DNA of 64,000 nt from Talinum fruticosum. Taxonomy: Eukaryota > Streptophyta > Magnoliopsida > Caryophyllales > Talinaceae. Below, piece after piece: positions 33,960 to 44,702 of the stretch (positions are counted from its first letter, which is position 1; every line of letters starts with the position of its first letter). Under the pieces are notes generated by a model. It was not told the DNA's origin and did not search any database. It saw nothing but the letters and a program-made list of their open reading frames with translations. The position numbers and the translations under genes were made by a program. Location of the stretch: assembly GCA_021018815.1 (NCBI GenBank), contig JAITYX010000052.1, forward strand, positions 3,214,501 to 3,278,500, read 5' to 3'.

Positions 33960-34778
33960 TAGCTCTTTCAATTTGGGCGGACTGGTTAAATACGGTTCGG
34001 TGTATTCGAGTTACGGTAAAATACGGGTCGGTTGTATTTCGGGTTCGGATAAAATACGGGCGATCGTATATTGGATTATACGAGTTTCGGGTCAACCCAA
34101 CGGGTTGAGACCGCCTTTTTATTAGTTATTTTTCTTTTTTAAATTATAAAATTTAACATGATTTTTTTCTTAAAATTGCATATAGTTCTACGAAAAAATA
34201 TAATATTTTTATTTTCTAAAAAGAATATTAAAAAATATTTAAACTTTCATTATCATATTTGTGTGAAGATCTCATTGAATCGAGCGACTTGACCACTTGA
34301 CCCCTTTTAAATAAGGTCAATAAAAGACTGAGTCAATAATGGTTAAATAATAATGACATATTACGTTAATGATTAGTTTAAGATTCGATGTTTATTTCAC
34401 TTCTTCTATTATATTAAGAATATACATATTTACATCATTTTAAAAAACATTGAGAAATGGTTGACCTAGGTAGGTGTAACTCGATTCATTTTATTCACTA
34501 GAAAAAAGTTGGCTTTGTTTTAACCAGTCCCATTACCCATCCTACAAGCTATGGTTCGGGTTCACCTAAAACACTTTCAAATAAATAAAAACTAAAAATT
34601 TATAATAAATTAAAATTATTTTTTTAATTATAACATTAAAGTTTTAAATTATTTTAATAATATTATTTCTACAAAATAAAAGTATATTATTTAATACGGG
34701 ACTAGATATATTCAATTCAAAAAATACAACAGTATAACTTGTGCACGTTTAAAAAATTAATACTCAGTTCTGCTGGCC

Positions 34779-35800
34779 ATGGCGAAGGGAAAACGGGGCC
34801 GCCTAAAAAATCAACTCCGTTGCAAACTGCTCCGATGAGTTCTAAAGCGTTGTCGGTTTCTGTTTTACCGAATCAAAGGTCTGAATCTCCTTGTCCATCT
34901 ACGAGCAAGGAGTGAATGAATGGAACAACATCCGGTTCCAATGAAATACAGGATTCGATGACAGCAGATGTGGAAGCGATGGACAACCAGGCCGCTAGCG
35001 AAACTGGTGGTGGTCAACCTGAATAAGATAGATCAGGCGTGCACTCGTCACCGTCGTTTGCAGACATGGTGAATATGGACGAAGGTATGGCTCTCGAATT
35101 TATTCCTAGTTCTGAAATTTGTGGAGCGAAATGTGCTAGAATCATACCTGAAGATGTAGTATCGGAGGTGGAATATTGGGAACCATCACTTGTATGTTGT
35201 GTTGCTGGGGCTAACCCACCGATTAAAGTAATGGAGGGTTTTTTAATCGAATTTGGGCGAACTTCAAAATACATAAGGTGTTAGCAATTAAAGATGGACT
35301 AATCTTGGTGAGATTTCACAATCTTGAGGATAGAGATGCAGTCTTGAGGGAGGGGATGGTGTCCTTTGATAAGAAACCAGTCCTTATGAAAGCATGGTCT
35401 GAAGATGTGATTCTAGATAGAACTCAAATTGAGAAATTGCCCAGATGGGTAAGGTTTCCACATCTAGACTTTAAGTATTGGAGCCCTCAGGGTCTTAGTA
35501 AACTAGGGAGCCTAATTGGCAAACCACTAAAGACAGATAAACCTACAAAGGAGAAAAATAAGTTGGGATATGCTAGATTGTTGGTGGAGGTCAAAGTGGA
35601 TGATGTTCTGCCTGATACAATTGAATATGCAACAGAAAAAGATATTCTGATGTCACAAAGGGTAGAATATGAATGGAAACCAACAATGTGTACCCATTGT
35701 AAGTTTTTGGACACGATATTGCTGACTATAAGAAGAAGAATACATGGAAGAAAATATGGGTTCCAGTGCAAAAACAGGTTGATGTGCCTGCTCCTGAGGT
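34779..35800 (+). pseudogene. LINE ORF1: RNA-binding protein with DUF4283-type region
   Basis: It opens with ATG at 34779 (MAKGKRGR, then a one-base shift into PKKSTP), the usual basic start of plant LINE ORF1. Stops follow near 34914 and 35025. From 35039 to 35760 the frames give a DUF4283-like block (LVRFHNLEDRDAVLREG, FDKKPVLMKAWSED, LPRWVRFPHLDFKYWS) and the start of a zinc knuckle (KPTMCTHC near 35690), after which the frame breaks. ORF1 proteins coat LINE RNA for reverse transcription in the nucleus. Confidence 0.75.
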
Positions 35801-36059
35801 AGAAATTGTGGTGGCTGATACATCTAAGGAAACAGAGTAGGAACATAGGTATCTGGAGGGTTTTTCAACTGTTCCAAAAAGATCTACAGTTAGTGCACCT
35901 TCAATACAGGTAGTTGCCCCTGCAATCGAGGCAAGTACTTATATTGTGCTGTTAGCTGCCACAACTGAGGGTGGGGAGCGATGTGATCCACCTCCATGAG
36001 TATTGTATGTTAGAATATTGGAGGCCTTAATGGCTCAAATAAATAGGAGGATACTAAAT

Positions 36060-39000
36060 CTTTCCTTAGAAGGGTAAAACCTAGTTTGGTGTGCTTGGTT
36101 GAGACAAAGATCAGAGACGAGAATGTTGCTAAGGTCACAAATAATGTGTTTATTGGCTGGAATATGTATATCAACAATGCTTACCACCAATTGGGTAGGA
36201 TACTTGTTTGTTGGAAGGAAACTGATTATGTGGTGGATATCTTAGAAAGCTCAGCACAGCATGTGCACTGTCAGATATTACAAATATCCAATGGGGTTAG
36301 GTTTCTTTTTACTTTCATCTATGGTTTTAACAGGGTGAACCAAAGAACTCCTCTATGGGATTCCTTGAGACAAATTGGGGACTCTATGCAAGGTCCTTAG
36401 GTTGTGTTAAGTGACTTTAATTGTATTCTTAATCCAGAGGAAAGAATTGGAAGTCTTATCACCTTCTCTGATTTGTTTGATTTTAGGAGGTGTGTTCAGG
36501 ATTGTGAGATTGTTGATATTATTGCAACTGGTGCTTTCTTCACTTGGTCTAATGGACAGGAGGATGGGAGCATGATGTTTTCTAAGTTGGATAGATGCAT
36601 GGTTAACCAAGATTGGATTATGCAAATGAATGTTAGTGCTGAGTTTCTGCCTGAAGGTATTTTAGATCATTCTCCCATTCTCATCTCATTTGGAGATACT
36701 ATTTTTCATAGTGGACCTTATAGGTTCTGTAATATGTGGGTACAATATCCAAATTTTAATAGAATTGTTGAGGAGGCTATGCAGTATGAGGTTAGGGGCT
36801 GTACGGGATATCAAATGTTCCAGAAGCTAAAGGTGATGAAACAACATTTCAGAAAGCTTCATAGAGGACATTATGCTAATGTGCATAAACAAAGGGATTT
36901 GTTGAGGGGAAAACTAGATGATATTCAGAGACAATTATAGGAAAATCCCACTGATGTATGTTTGCAGAATTTGGAACAAAATGTAAGAGATGAGTATTGT
37001 CAAGCACTTCATAATTCTATTTCCTTCATGAAACAACAAAGCAAGAATGATTAGATTGCTTGGGGAGACCAGTGCACTAAAGTTTTCTTCTCAATGGTCA
37101 AGCAAAGAAGACAGACTAGTTATCTGAACTCACCGATGAATGGAAATATCAGAATTGAAGGAAGGGTTGAAGTGAATCAACATATGCTCGAGTTTTCCCA
37201 AAAAATGTTGGGAAATGGGAATGATACCAGGACTAGGTGTCCAAATGATATTTTTCAGGCTGGGGCTGTGCTGAATATTGAACAACAGGTTAATTTTTGT
37301 AAACCTTTTTCGGTGGAGGAGATTAGAGGAGCTCTATTCAGTATTCCAGAGATAAAATCTCCTGGACACGATGGCTATAATAGTGGTTTTTTAAGGGGGT
37401 TGGGACCAAATTGGAGAACTGTTTATTGCCTCTATTAAGGAATTCTTCAAGACTGGTAAATTGCTAAAGCAATTCAGTCATACCAACTTAATTTTGATTC
37501 CTAAGGTGGATTGCTCTGGGGAGGCTGGAGACTTTAGGCCCATTGCTTGCTGCACAGTAGTGTATAAGTGCATTACAAAGCTCATCTGTGGTAGGCTTAA
37601 AGATGTGTTGGGAGATTTGGTGGAAGAGACTCAATGTGCATTTATTCCAGGAACATAAATGATACACAGCATCATGCTTTGCCAGGAAATATCCAGAGGC
37701 TATAATAGGCAAAAGGTATCTCCTAGATGCTTGATGAAACTAGACATGAGAAAGGCGTATGATTCAATACATCATGAATTTGTGGAAGAGGTCCTAGAAG
37801 GACTACATTTCCCTTCTCGATTTATAAATTGGATAATGCTGTGCCTGAAAAATGTATTTTTGGTATGCAGAAATGGTGAGAGCCATGGTTTTTTCAAAGG
37901 TGAAAAAGGATTAAAGTAGGGTGATCCAATGTCCCCATTATTATTTGTGTTGGTTATGGAAGTTTTCAATAGATTTGTCAAGATTCAAATCCAAAAGAGT
38001 ATTTTTCACTTCCATCCAAGGTGCAGAACTCAAAGACTATGCCAATTAGCCTTTGCAGATGATTTGCTTATGTTCTGTAAGGCTGAAACTTCCTTCGTCT
38101 CTTGTCTATTGACTGCATTTAGTATCTTTGCTAAATCTTCTAGAATGACTATAAACTTACATAAGTCGATTATGGTTGTGTCTGGGGTCACAATGGAGGA
38201 TAAAGCAAACCTTTTGCAAATGTCAGGTTTAAGTGAGGGAAAACTTCCTTTTAAGTATTTATGGGTACCTATAACTTCTGGTAGCTTATCATCCTCAGAT
38301 AATCAGTTATTGGTGGACAAGATTGTTGCAAAAATCAAAGTTTGAGGTACTAGAAACATGTCATTGCTGGAAGGGCAGTGCTTATTAACAATGTGCTTAT
38401 GGGGATATATGGCTTTTGAGCCTCGTGTTTTGTCCTAGCAAAAGAAGTGATAGAAAAAGGTGGAGGGAGTGTGTAGGAACTTTTATTGGGCAGGAACTGA
38501 TTGTTTCTCTAGAAAGCCATTGGTGGCTTGGTCCCAGGTGTGTCTCCCTAAGAAATATGGAGGTCTAGGGTTCAAGAATCTGGCTAAATGGAATTCAGCA
38601 GTCATGCTGAAACATATCTGGGCTGTATCACAGAAGAAGGATGTGTTATAGGTTTGGTAGATCCACTCTCACTAGTCGAAAAAGAAAACTTGGGAAGAGT
38701 ATACACCAAACTCTAATATATGTTGGTATTTAAAGAAAATGGTGAATTTGAAAAACTCAGTTGGGCAAATCATCTTCACTAATTGCAGCCTTGTCCAAAA
38801 TGGTGAGTCTTTTTCTGTTACCAAAGCTTATAATGAGTTGTTATCTCACACTGCACATGTGTGTTGGGATAAGTTTGTGTGGAATAGAGCCAATCTTCCA
38901 AGACTCTTATATAGGGTGGTTAATTTTGCATAATAAGATGCAAGTTCTTGGGAGGCTCACTAGGTTTCTTCCAGATATTGATATCACATGCCCTCTGTGG

Positions 39001-39281
39001 AAAACAAGTCCAGAAACTCAGGAACATGTGTTTTTGACTGCAGCTTTATTCAGCAACTTAGGGGTGAGATTCTGTCATGGTTACAAGTGCAGTGTAGGGC
39101 TGAGACTTTACAAGATTTTCTGCCATGGCTAATTAATATGAAGAGAAATAGAAGCCAGATGATGTTGATCAGAACCTCAATGATGGCAATGTTGTATGAA
39201 GTATGGACCCAAAGAAATGTTACCTTATATGGGGAAGGGAGACCTGAGGTTACTAGAGTGTTGCATCAGTTAAAGGTGTAA
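36060..39281 (+). pseudogene. LINE ORF2: endonuclease, reverse transcriptase, zinc-binding tail (broken)
   Basis: Endonuclease spans about 36060-36720: VCLVETKIRDENV, FIYGFN, LSDFNCILNPEER, TWSNGQ, LDRCMVNQ and LDHSPILISF, the apurinic-type nuclease motifs. Reverse transcriptase spans 37290-38345: LILIPKVD, DFRPIACCTVVYK, CAFIPGT, KLDMRKAYDSI and the catalytic FADD at about 38057. The zf-RVT region lies at 38830-39150 (CWDKFVWNRANLP). Stops at 36401, 36938, 37053, 37436, 37656, 37916 and later split it. The N-terminal 30 or so residues of the nuclease are not recognisable. Confidence 0.82.
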
Positions 39282-40151
39282 TATGTGCTAGAGCTGTATT
39301 TTTGAGTAAGATCAGCAAACAGACTTTTCATATAAAGGGACAACAAATAGTTTGAGGATGGGATAATTTTTGTAAATATACTCCTTTTCCTGAAAGGAGA
39401 TTTGTGATAGTGGAATATAATCATATTGAGGTTGTCCAAAAAAAAAAAAAAAAACCTTGTGCACTTTTAGTATTTTTAATATATCACGGCATTTAAATCT
39501 AGATATATTTTTATTAAAATTAATTATGCATAATTTTTGTATATAATGGTTTTTTTTATAAGGAAGAAGTTGAGAAATGAAATAATATTAGTCTTCGTTT
39601 GTAAATTATTGCGATAAATATATAATGTCTCTACAAATGATGTCATATGATAAATAACCATTATTTAAAAAGTGATAAAGTAAAGGAAAAATCATATAAC
39701 GTGTACAAAACATTCAATCAACAAGTCACAAATCTAACATTTTTATTTTTATTACTTTGAGCCAAAGGGTCGAACAGGTTTGGGTCGGGTTTGACCCGCC
39801 AATTTATAGATGTTTCGGATTCGGTTTTTTGGGGTTCGGGTCGAGAAAAATTATGTCCAAAACCCAAAAATTTCGGGCGGATTCGGGTCAAATTTTTGGA
39901 TCGGGTCAGTTTTTGCTAGGTATAATGACAACCCATATTCAATTAGATCAAAGATTAATTAATCTAGACGTGTGAAATTAATGATTAATTTTTAGACCCA
40001 ATGGCATGTTTAAATTGACGTTTATAAAAGCGTTTATAACCGCTAACCGCTATAATCTGCTCATAACCGCTCATAACCTTTATACTAGCTCATAACGACT
40101 AATTATAACCGCTATAACATGCTATCCACTATAACGACTAATAAAAAACTC

Positions 40152-40204
<53 letters not shown>
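40152..40204. repeat. (ATT)n microsatellite
   Basis: About 17 ATT units. They give a meaningless poly-Leu frame. Confidence 0.95.
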
Positions 40205-40447
40205 GCTAAAAAATATTATTATATTTAAAAATTTTAGTAATATCTTTACTATAATTATTGTTGTTATTATGATTATCGTCGTTGTAACTTGTTATTATAA
40301 TAGTCATTGTCCTCGTTATAGTACTTTTGCAACAATTTCAGAATATTTTTGGATAATATTTTCATACAACATTACTCGCTATTATTATTATTTTCATTAT
40401 TGCTCTCATTATCGCATGACATAATAATAATAATATTAATACTAATA

Positions 40448-43400
40448 TGAAATACCCCAAAACCCACCCTATGAGTATTAAACCGTTAGAGTTCCTCAAA
40501 GGAACTCCCAAGACTCACTCAGGTGTTGACTTAGTCTGTCTTAACCCACCTTAAAGGTAAGGAATGAAATTTCGCACAAGGGTTAGAAATTTTCTAAAAA
40601 CTTTTGGCGAGTTCTATTTGAAATATAGCTCAACCCATAGGCTAAAAGCCTTAAAACCTGCATGAAAGTCACGATAAAACTCAATGAGCCACACGCTTAG
40701 AGTACACGACTCAACGGCCACACGCCGGAGTATATTCACAGCCATAAAACTCACATTTCGAACCAATTTACAACCCAAGTCACGAACTAAGCTAAAAACT
40801 AAATTTACAACCGCTTGAGATCAAAATTACCAGAGAAAGGAAATCTCGACTTGTCGAGCTACTAGTTCGGGTCTCCGTACATATATTAAACTTACCATAC
40901 ATTACTGTCTATTTACATAAGTAACTAAATATATACAACATGTTAAACAGGAAAATACATGAACCAACTTCAACTCACAATCACCATCCAAGTCAAGCAT
41001 TCCGACCAACCATAGCTGGGAGGGGAAAAGGGGAAATTTGTGGGGTTGAGCAATAAACCACGGGCTCACCGGAAGTCTCACACTCTTAAAATGGAAATCC
41101 TTTACACATATTACTCATAATAATGAAATCGATGAAAACGTAATACATAATACAAATCTATATACTTTTCAATGAAATCTCTTGAAATCATTTGGAACAT
41201 AAAACTCATAACACTTCAATCATTGGAAAGCACGGATTGCAATCATTTTGGGAATTGAATCACTTTAAACAAGATGCCACCTGCACTTTCTTTCAAATAC
41301 TTTCAGTCCTAGAATGAAAATCCTTTCGAGGCTTTAGATAATTGAACTAGCACCGAGACGGTTCTTGGGGCGCAAACGCCGACTCGGGTTCCAAAGGACC
41401 TATCTCTAGTCAAATACCTGGAAGCTCCGCTTTCCTCGTCGAGGAAAGAATCAATATCTCCGGTTGATGGGCATCCCGATACGGAAGGACCCCGTCGGCT
41501 GATATGCATGACCACCTCCTTCCTCTAGTCTAAACAATCCTTAGCCCAAAATCTATTCAAAACTGAAGTGATCGCAATTACTTATCAAACTTGGTTTTGA
41601 ACCATAATCTCAAATCGAGTTTAGTATCGTAGAAGGCATAACACCACGTGCCACCCCTCTAAATTCACTTTTTCAATCGGTTTCACTTCTTTAGAACACA
41701 TTTCAAGTTCGAAAAACATTTCTCAAAAGTTATACGCAAGTATCATTTTGCACAACATTTGAATTCTTTTCCAAACTAACTTTCAAGCGTTAGTTAGTAT
41801 CAAATCACTTCATGTGTCAAGCATTTCTATACTAAGACTTAACATTCCAAGCTAGTAAATAACTCAAGGATTCACCAAGTGTTTAGCATCTACTCATACT
41901 CAGCCATATTCTATTCACGCAAGTCTCCTAATCCCATATACATAACTCTCGTCTTATTTCGTTTCAAAGTCCCAATCAATCCGAGATAGACACATATTCC
42001 TTGATACTCCAAATTCTATCTCCTTCTCTATACTTCCAACATTATTCGTATTCCTTAACTCAATTCCTTTACAATGAATTCATCAACTAAACTTTTCGAG
42101 CCACAATAACCACAAGTCGTTACAACTTAACCCAAGAGTCCCGATTCCTCATATATGGCCATCTTTGGCTCAAGTTCTCATATTACTTCTCCATATTACC
42201 AACCCTTCATTTCTTGCTCATACTCGGCCATATAACTCGATTCCCAGTTTTCTTTACTTTACTTTTATCATCTTGCCTCCCGGTACTCTCTTACCACAAT
42301 TCACATATTATTCTAAGTAGTTGATGTTTATTTATACCACTACAATTCTTGCACAACGAGAGATGTCGCCAAGAAGCTCAATTATTCCTGTTACCTCCTT
42401 TAACCTATCCCTTTTTCTTACTTAATTACATTCGAGACATAGCACTCAAAAGTAGTCACAATTATCACAACTTAACCCCATAACCACTGATTTCCTACTC
42501 CCAAACCTCATTTGTACATTAATCAAGATGAACTCGTACTCCACCTTTATACCCTAATCCCTTCTTCACAATATAATTGATTATAATTCATCGAAGGAAA
42601 TTAAGGAAGTCCCAATGGACTTAGTTTAACCGATAATTTTCAATTTAAATCACCAAAACTCCATTTATACTTCACCTTATTAATTGAGATTTCAACACCA
42701 TCATAAGACCTTAACAACTCAACTCCATCAGATTCTCTTGGGTTCCCAATTCAACCTTAAACGACTACTAATTTCCTTCTCGGTTTCCATTCCAATCTTA
42801 AACAACTAGTACATCCATTTTTCAGTACGAGATACTCAACAATCACAACGAAATTTAATTTAATTTCGAAAATACTATTAGCTTTAGAGTATAAGACTAC
42901 CCACCTCGATTTAGGGATTAAAGGTTGCAAATTTCTGATTAGTCTAGGTTAGTCTCTTCTTCCCTTCCTCTTCCTCTCGCTGTCGGCTTCGGCTGCAGGC
43001 CTAGTTTCGCCGCCTTCCTCTCTACCGGACGCCGTCGCCGGCCGCGGGCTTCTTGTTTGTTGGCCGTCGGTTTCCTTCTTCCGGCCCTCGCGCTCACTCC
43101 CCTTCTTCCGGTCTCGCTTTCCCCTTCTTCGTGCCTCTGCTCCTTTCCCCCGTTCGCCTGCCGTTCTATGCGCCGGCCTCCGGCCACTTCTTTGGCTCTC
43201 ACACTCGCGGCCCCTCTCTCTCTCGCTCAATTTCGCCCTCGCCCGACCTCCCTTCTCTCGCTCCCCCACTTTCGGTTCTGCTTCTTCTTCCTCCCTTTGT
43301 TTCTGCTGGGCTTCCTTCCTTTCCCCGGGCCTTCTTTCTTTCTTTTCCCGTATCACTTAATCTCTTTTCTTTCCCTTTTGTTGTGGCTTCACCAGCTAAT

Positions 43401-43661
43401 TATTTATGCTTGGATAATAATAATCTTCCTCTTTTTTTCTTTTTTTTTATGCTTGGATAATCTCAAGGTAAAAAGTCGAAATAATAAATCACAAGTTGCC
43501 TCGGGTCTTAATTACCAAGTCCGGGAAGGGAATCGGGAAAAAGTAATATAATTCGATAATTATTTATATAAGCGCGTAAGACTAAGGACTCTTACTAAAT
43601 AAAATAATTTACACATCGATTACTTAATTTAATTAACCTACTTAAAATTTCGAGTCTCACA
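40448..43661 (-). mobile_element. Solo LTR of a large Gypsy-type retrotransposon, 3.2 kb
   Basis: It begins TGAAATACCCCAAAAC and ends CGAGTCTCACA, so on the minus strand it runs TGTGAGACTCGAAA...ATTTCA. It is flanked by the exact 5 bp duplication TAATA (40443-40447 and 43662-43666). The stretch near 41010-41080, complement of GGTGAGCCCGTGGTTTATTG and CTCAACCCCACAAA, resembles LTRs of chromovirus-type Gypsy elements. 42950-43400 is CT-rich leader-like sequence. There is no internal region, so this is what remains after LTR-LTR recombination. Open frames in the CT-rich part are low complexity. Confidence 0.8.
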
Positions 43662-43768
43662 TAATAATAAATAATAATGTATTATAATTATTAATTATTA
43701 TTATTATCATTTTATTGTTATTATTATTATTTTCATTATTGCTCTCAATACTTCACAACAGCAGACAA

Positions 43769-43769
43769 C

Positions 43770-43836
<67 letters not shown>

Positions 43837-43840
43837 TTAA

Positions 43841-43878
<38 letters not shown>
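43769..43878. repeat. (AAT)n-(ATT)n hairpin-forming microsatellite
   Basis: A run of AAT units turns directly into ATT units at about 43833-43840. The two halves are therefore complementary and could fold into a long perfect hairpin. Confidence 0.9.
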
Positions 43879-43879
<1 letters not shown>

Positions 43880-44122
43880 AAAGTTAATTATTAATATTAT
43901 TATTACCAATATAACAACTTATAACCGCTCATAACCACTATAGCGAACTTATAATCGATATAACCGTTAATTAACATACTCGTAATAGCTCATAAACGTT
44001 ATAAAAGTTATAGACACTAGTTTTAATAGTTGAAACGAATAGGTCCTAAATTAGTAACATGGTTTGCAAGTTGCAAAAGAAAAAGATGTTCCTATAGTCA
44101 TATGACCAGATCGTGTTACCCC

Positions 44123-44433
44123 TAGATCTACCTAACAGGTTATTTGGGTCAACTTCAGATTAGATTAGCTTGGATCGAGGTTATGTTCGAGTATGATTTG
44201 GTTGGCTTTAATTTTAATTTCGGATCGAATTGACTTCGGATCTGTTAATATTTGATTTAATTAGTTTATCTTTTAGAGAAAAAGTATTTTGACAAAAATT
44301 GTTTGAAATTTATTCAGTTGGTTCGAGTCCTGACAAGTTCAATTATTTCAAATTGAATGGGGTAGCTTTTTAAATGTCAGTTTAGGTTCGCTTCAATACA
44401 AATAAATCTCGGATTGGACAACTCTCAGGTCTA
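44123..44433. mobile_element. Possible small hAT-type element
   Basis: It starts TAGATCTACCTAACAGG and ends, from the other strand, TAGACCTGAGAGTTGTCC. The interior holds TCGGATCG-type words like other hAT-like elements here. The flanking 8 bp match poorly, so the call is weak. Confidence 0.3.
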
Positions 44434-44702
44434 ATCCCTCTTTAGCTACACTAGTACAGTACCAGAGATTCACGAGCATCCATGTTCAGTCACAATACAT
44501 AACCAGACAAACCTGTTTGGTGCTTTATGTCGATATCTTTTAGTGGAATTGTGTTGTGCCCACTTTTTATAAGGGACCGAAGATGGCTTAGCTTTCAAAA
44601 GGTACAATCAAACAAATGTACGTGACACAGTTATGTAACTTTTTAACAAAAGAGGCTTAGCTAATATTTTGTCATGGAAAGAAAACTTTTTATTGGTGCA
44701 AG

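Larger units (their letters stand above)
34752..39455 (+). mobile_element. LINE (L1-type) retrotransposon, 4.7 kb, near full length but decayed
   Basis: It is bounded by target duplications CTTGTGCACGTTTA (34738-34751) and CTTGTGCACTTTTA (39456-39469) and ends in a poly-A tail (39438-39454). ORF1 and ORF2 are both recognisable but carry several stops and shifts. It is inserted in a hAT-like element. Confidence 0.88.
33960..39924. mobile_element. hAT-like non-autonomous element (copy 2), split by a LINE
   Basis: It is the sister of 29016-30261. Left part 33960-34751 and right part 39470-39924 together give about 1.25 kb, the same as copy 1. It is flanked by ACGACAAC (33952-33959) and ATGACAAC (39925-39932), an 8 bp duplication matching at 7 of 8. 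GGTTCGGG-type repeats lie at both ends. The insertion of the LINE dates this element as older than the LINE. Confidence 0.75.
39994..44047. mobile_element. Possible inverted-repeat element with ATAACCGCT repeats and ATT tracts
   Basis: Both flanks of the 3.2 kb solo LTR carry related sequence: ATAACCGCT/CTCATAACCGC words at 40030-40140 and 43910-44000, next to (ATT)n or (AAT)n tracts, and a TTTTCATTATTGCTCTCA block at 40390 and 43730. Ends near TAGACCCAATGGCATG and the complement of CGAATAGGTCC resemble each other loosely. I could not fix a target duplication, so the limits are approximate. Confidence 0.4.

Noticed and set aside
40119..40424. Poly-Leu protein
   Set aside because: It is a translation of the (ATT)n microsatellite.
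42939..43551. Several overlapping frames rich in Arg/Glu or Ser/Pro
   Set aside because: They arise from the CT-rich part of the solo LTR. Frames are open on both strands because stop codons are rare in such sequence.
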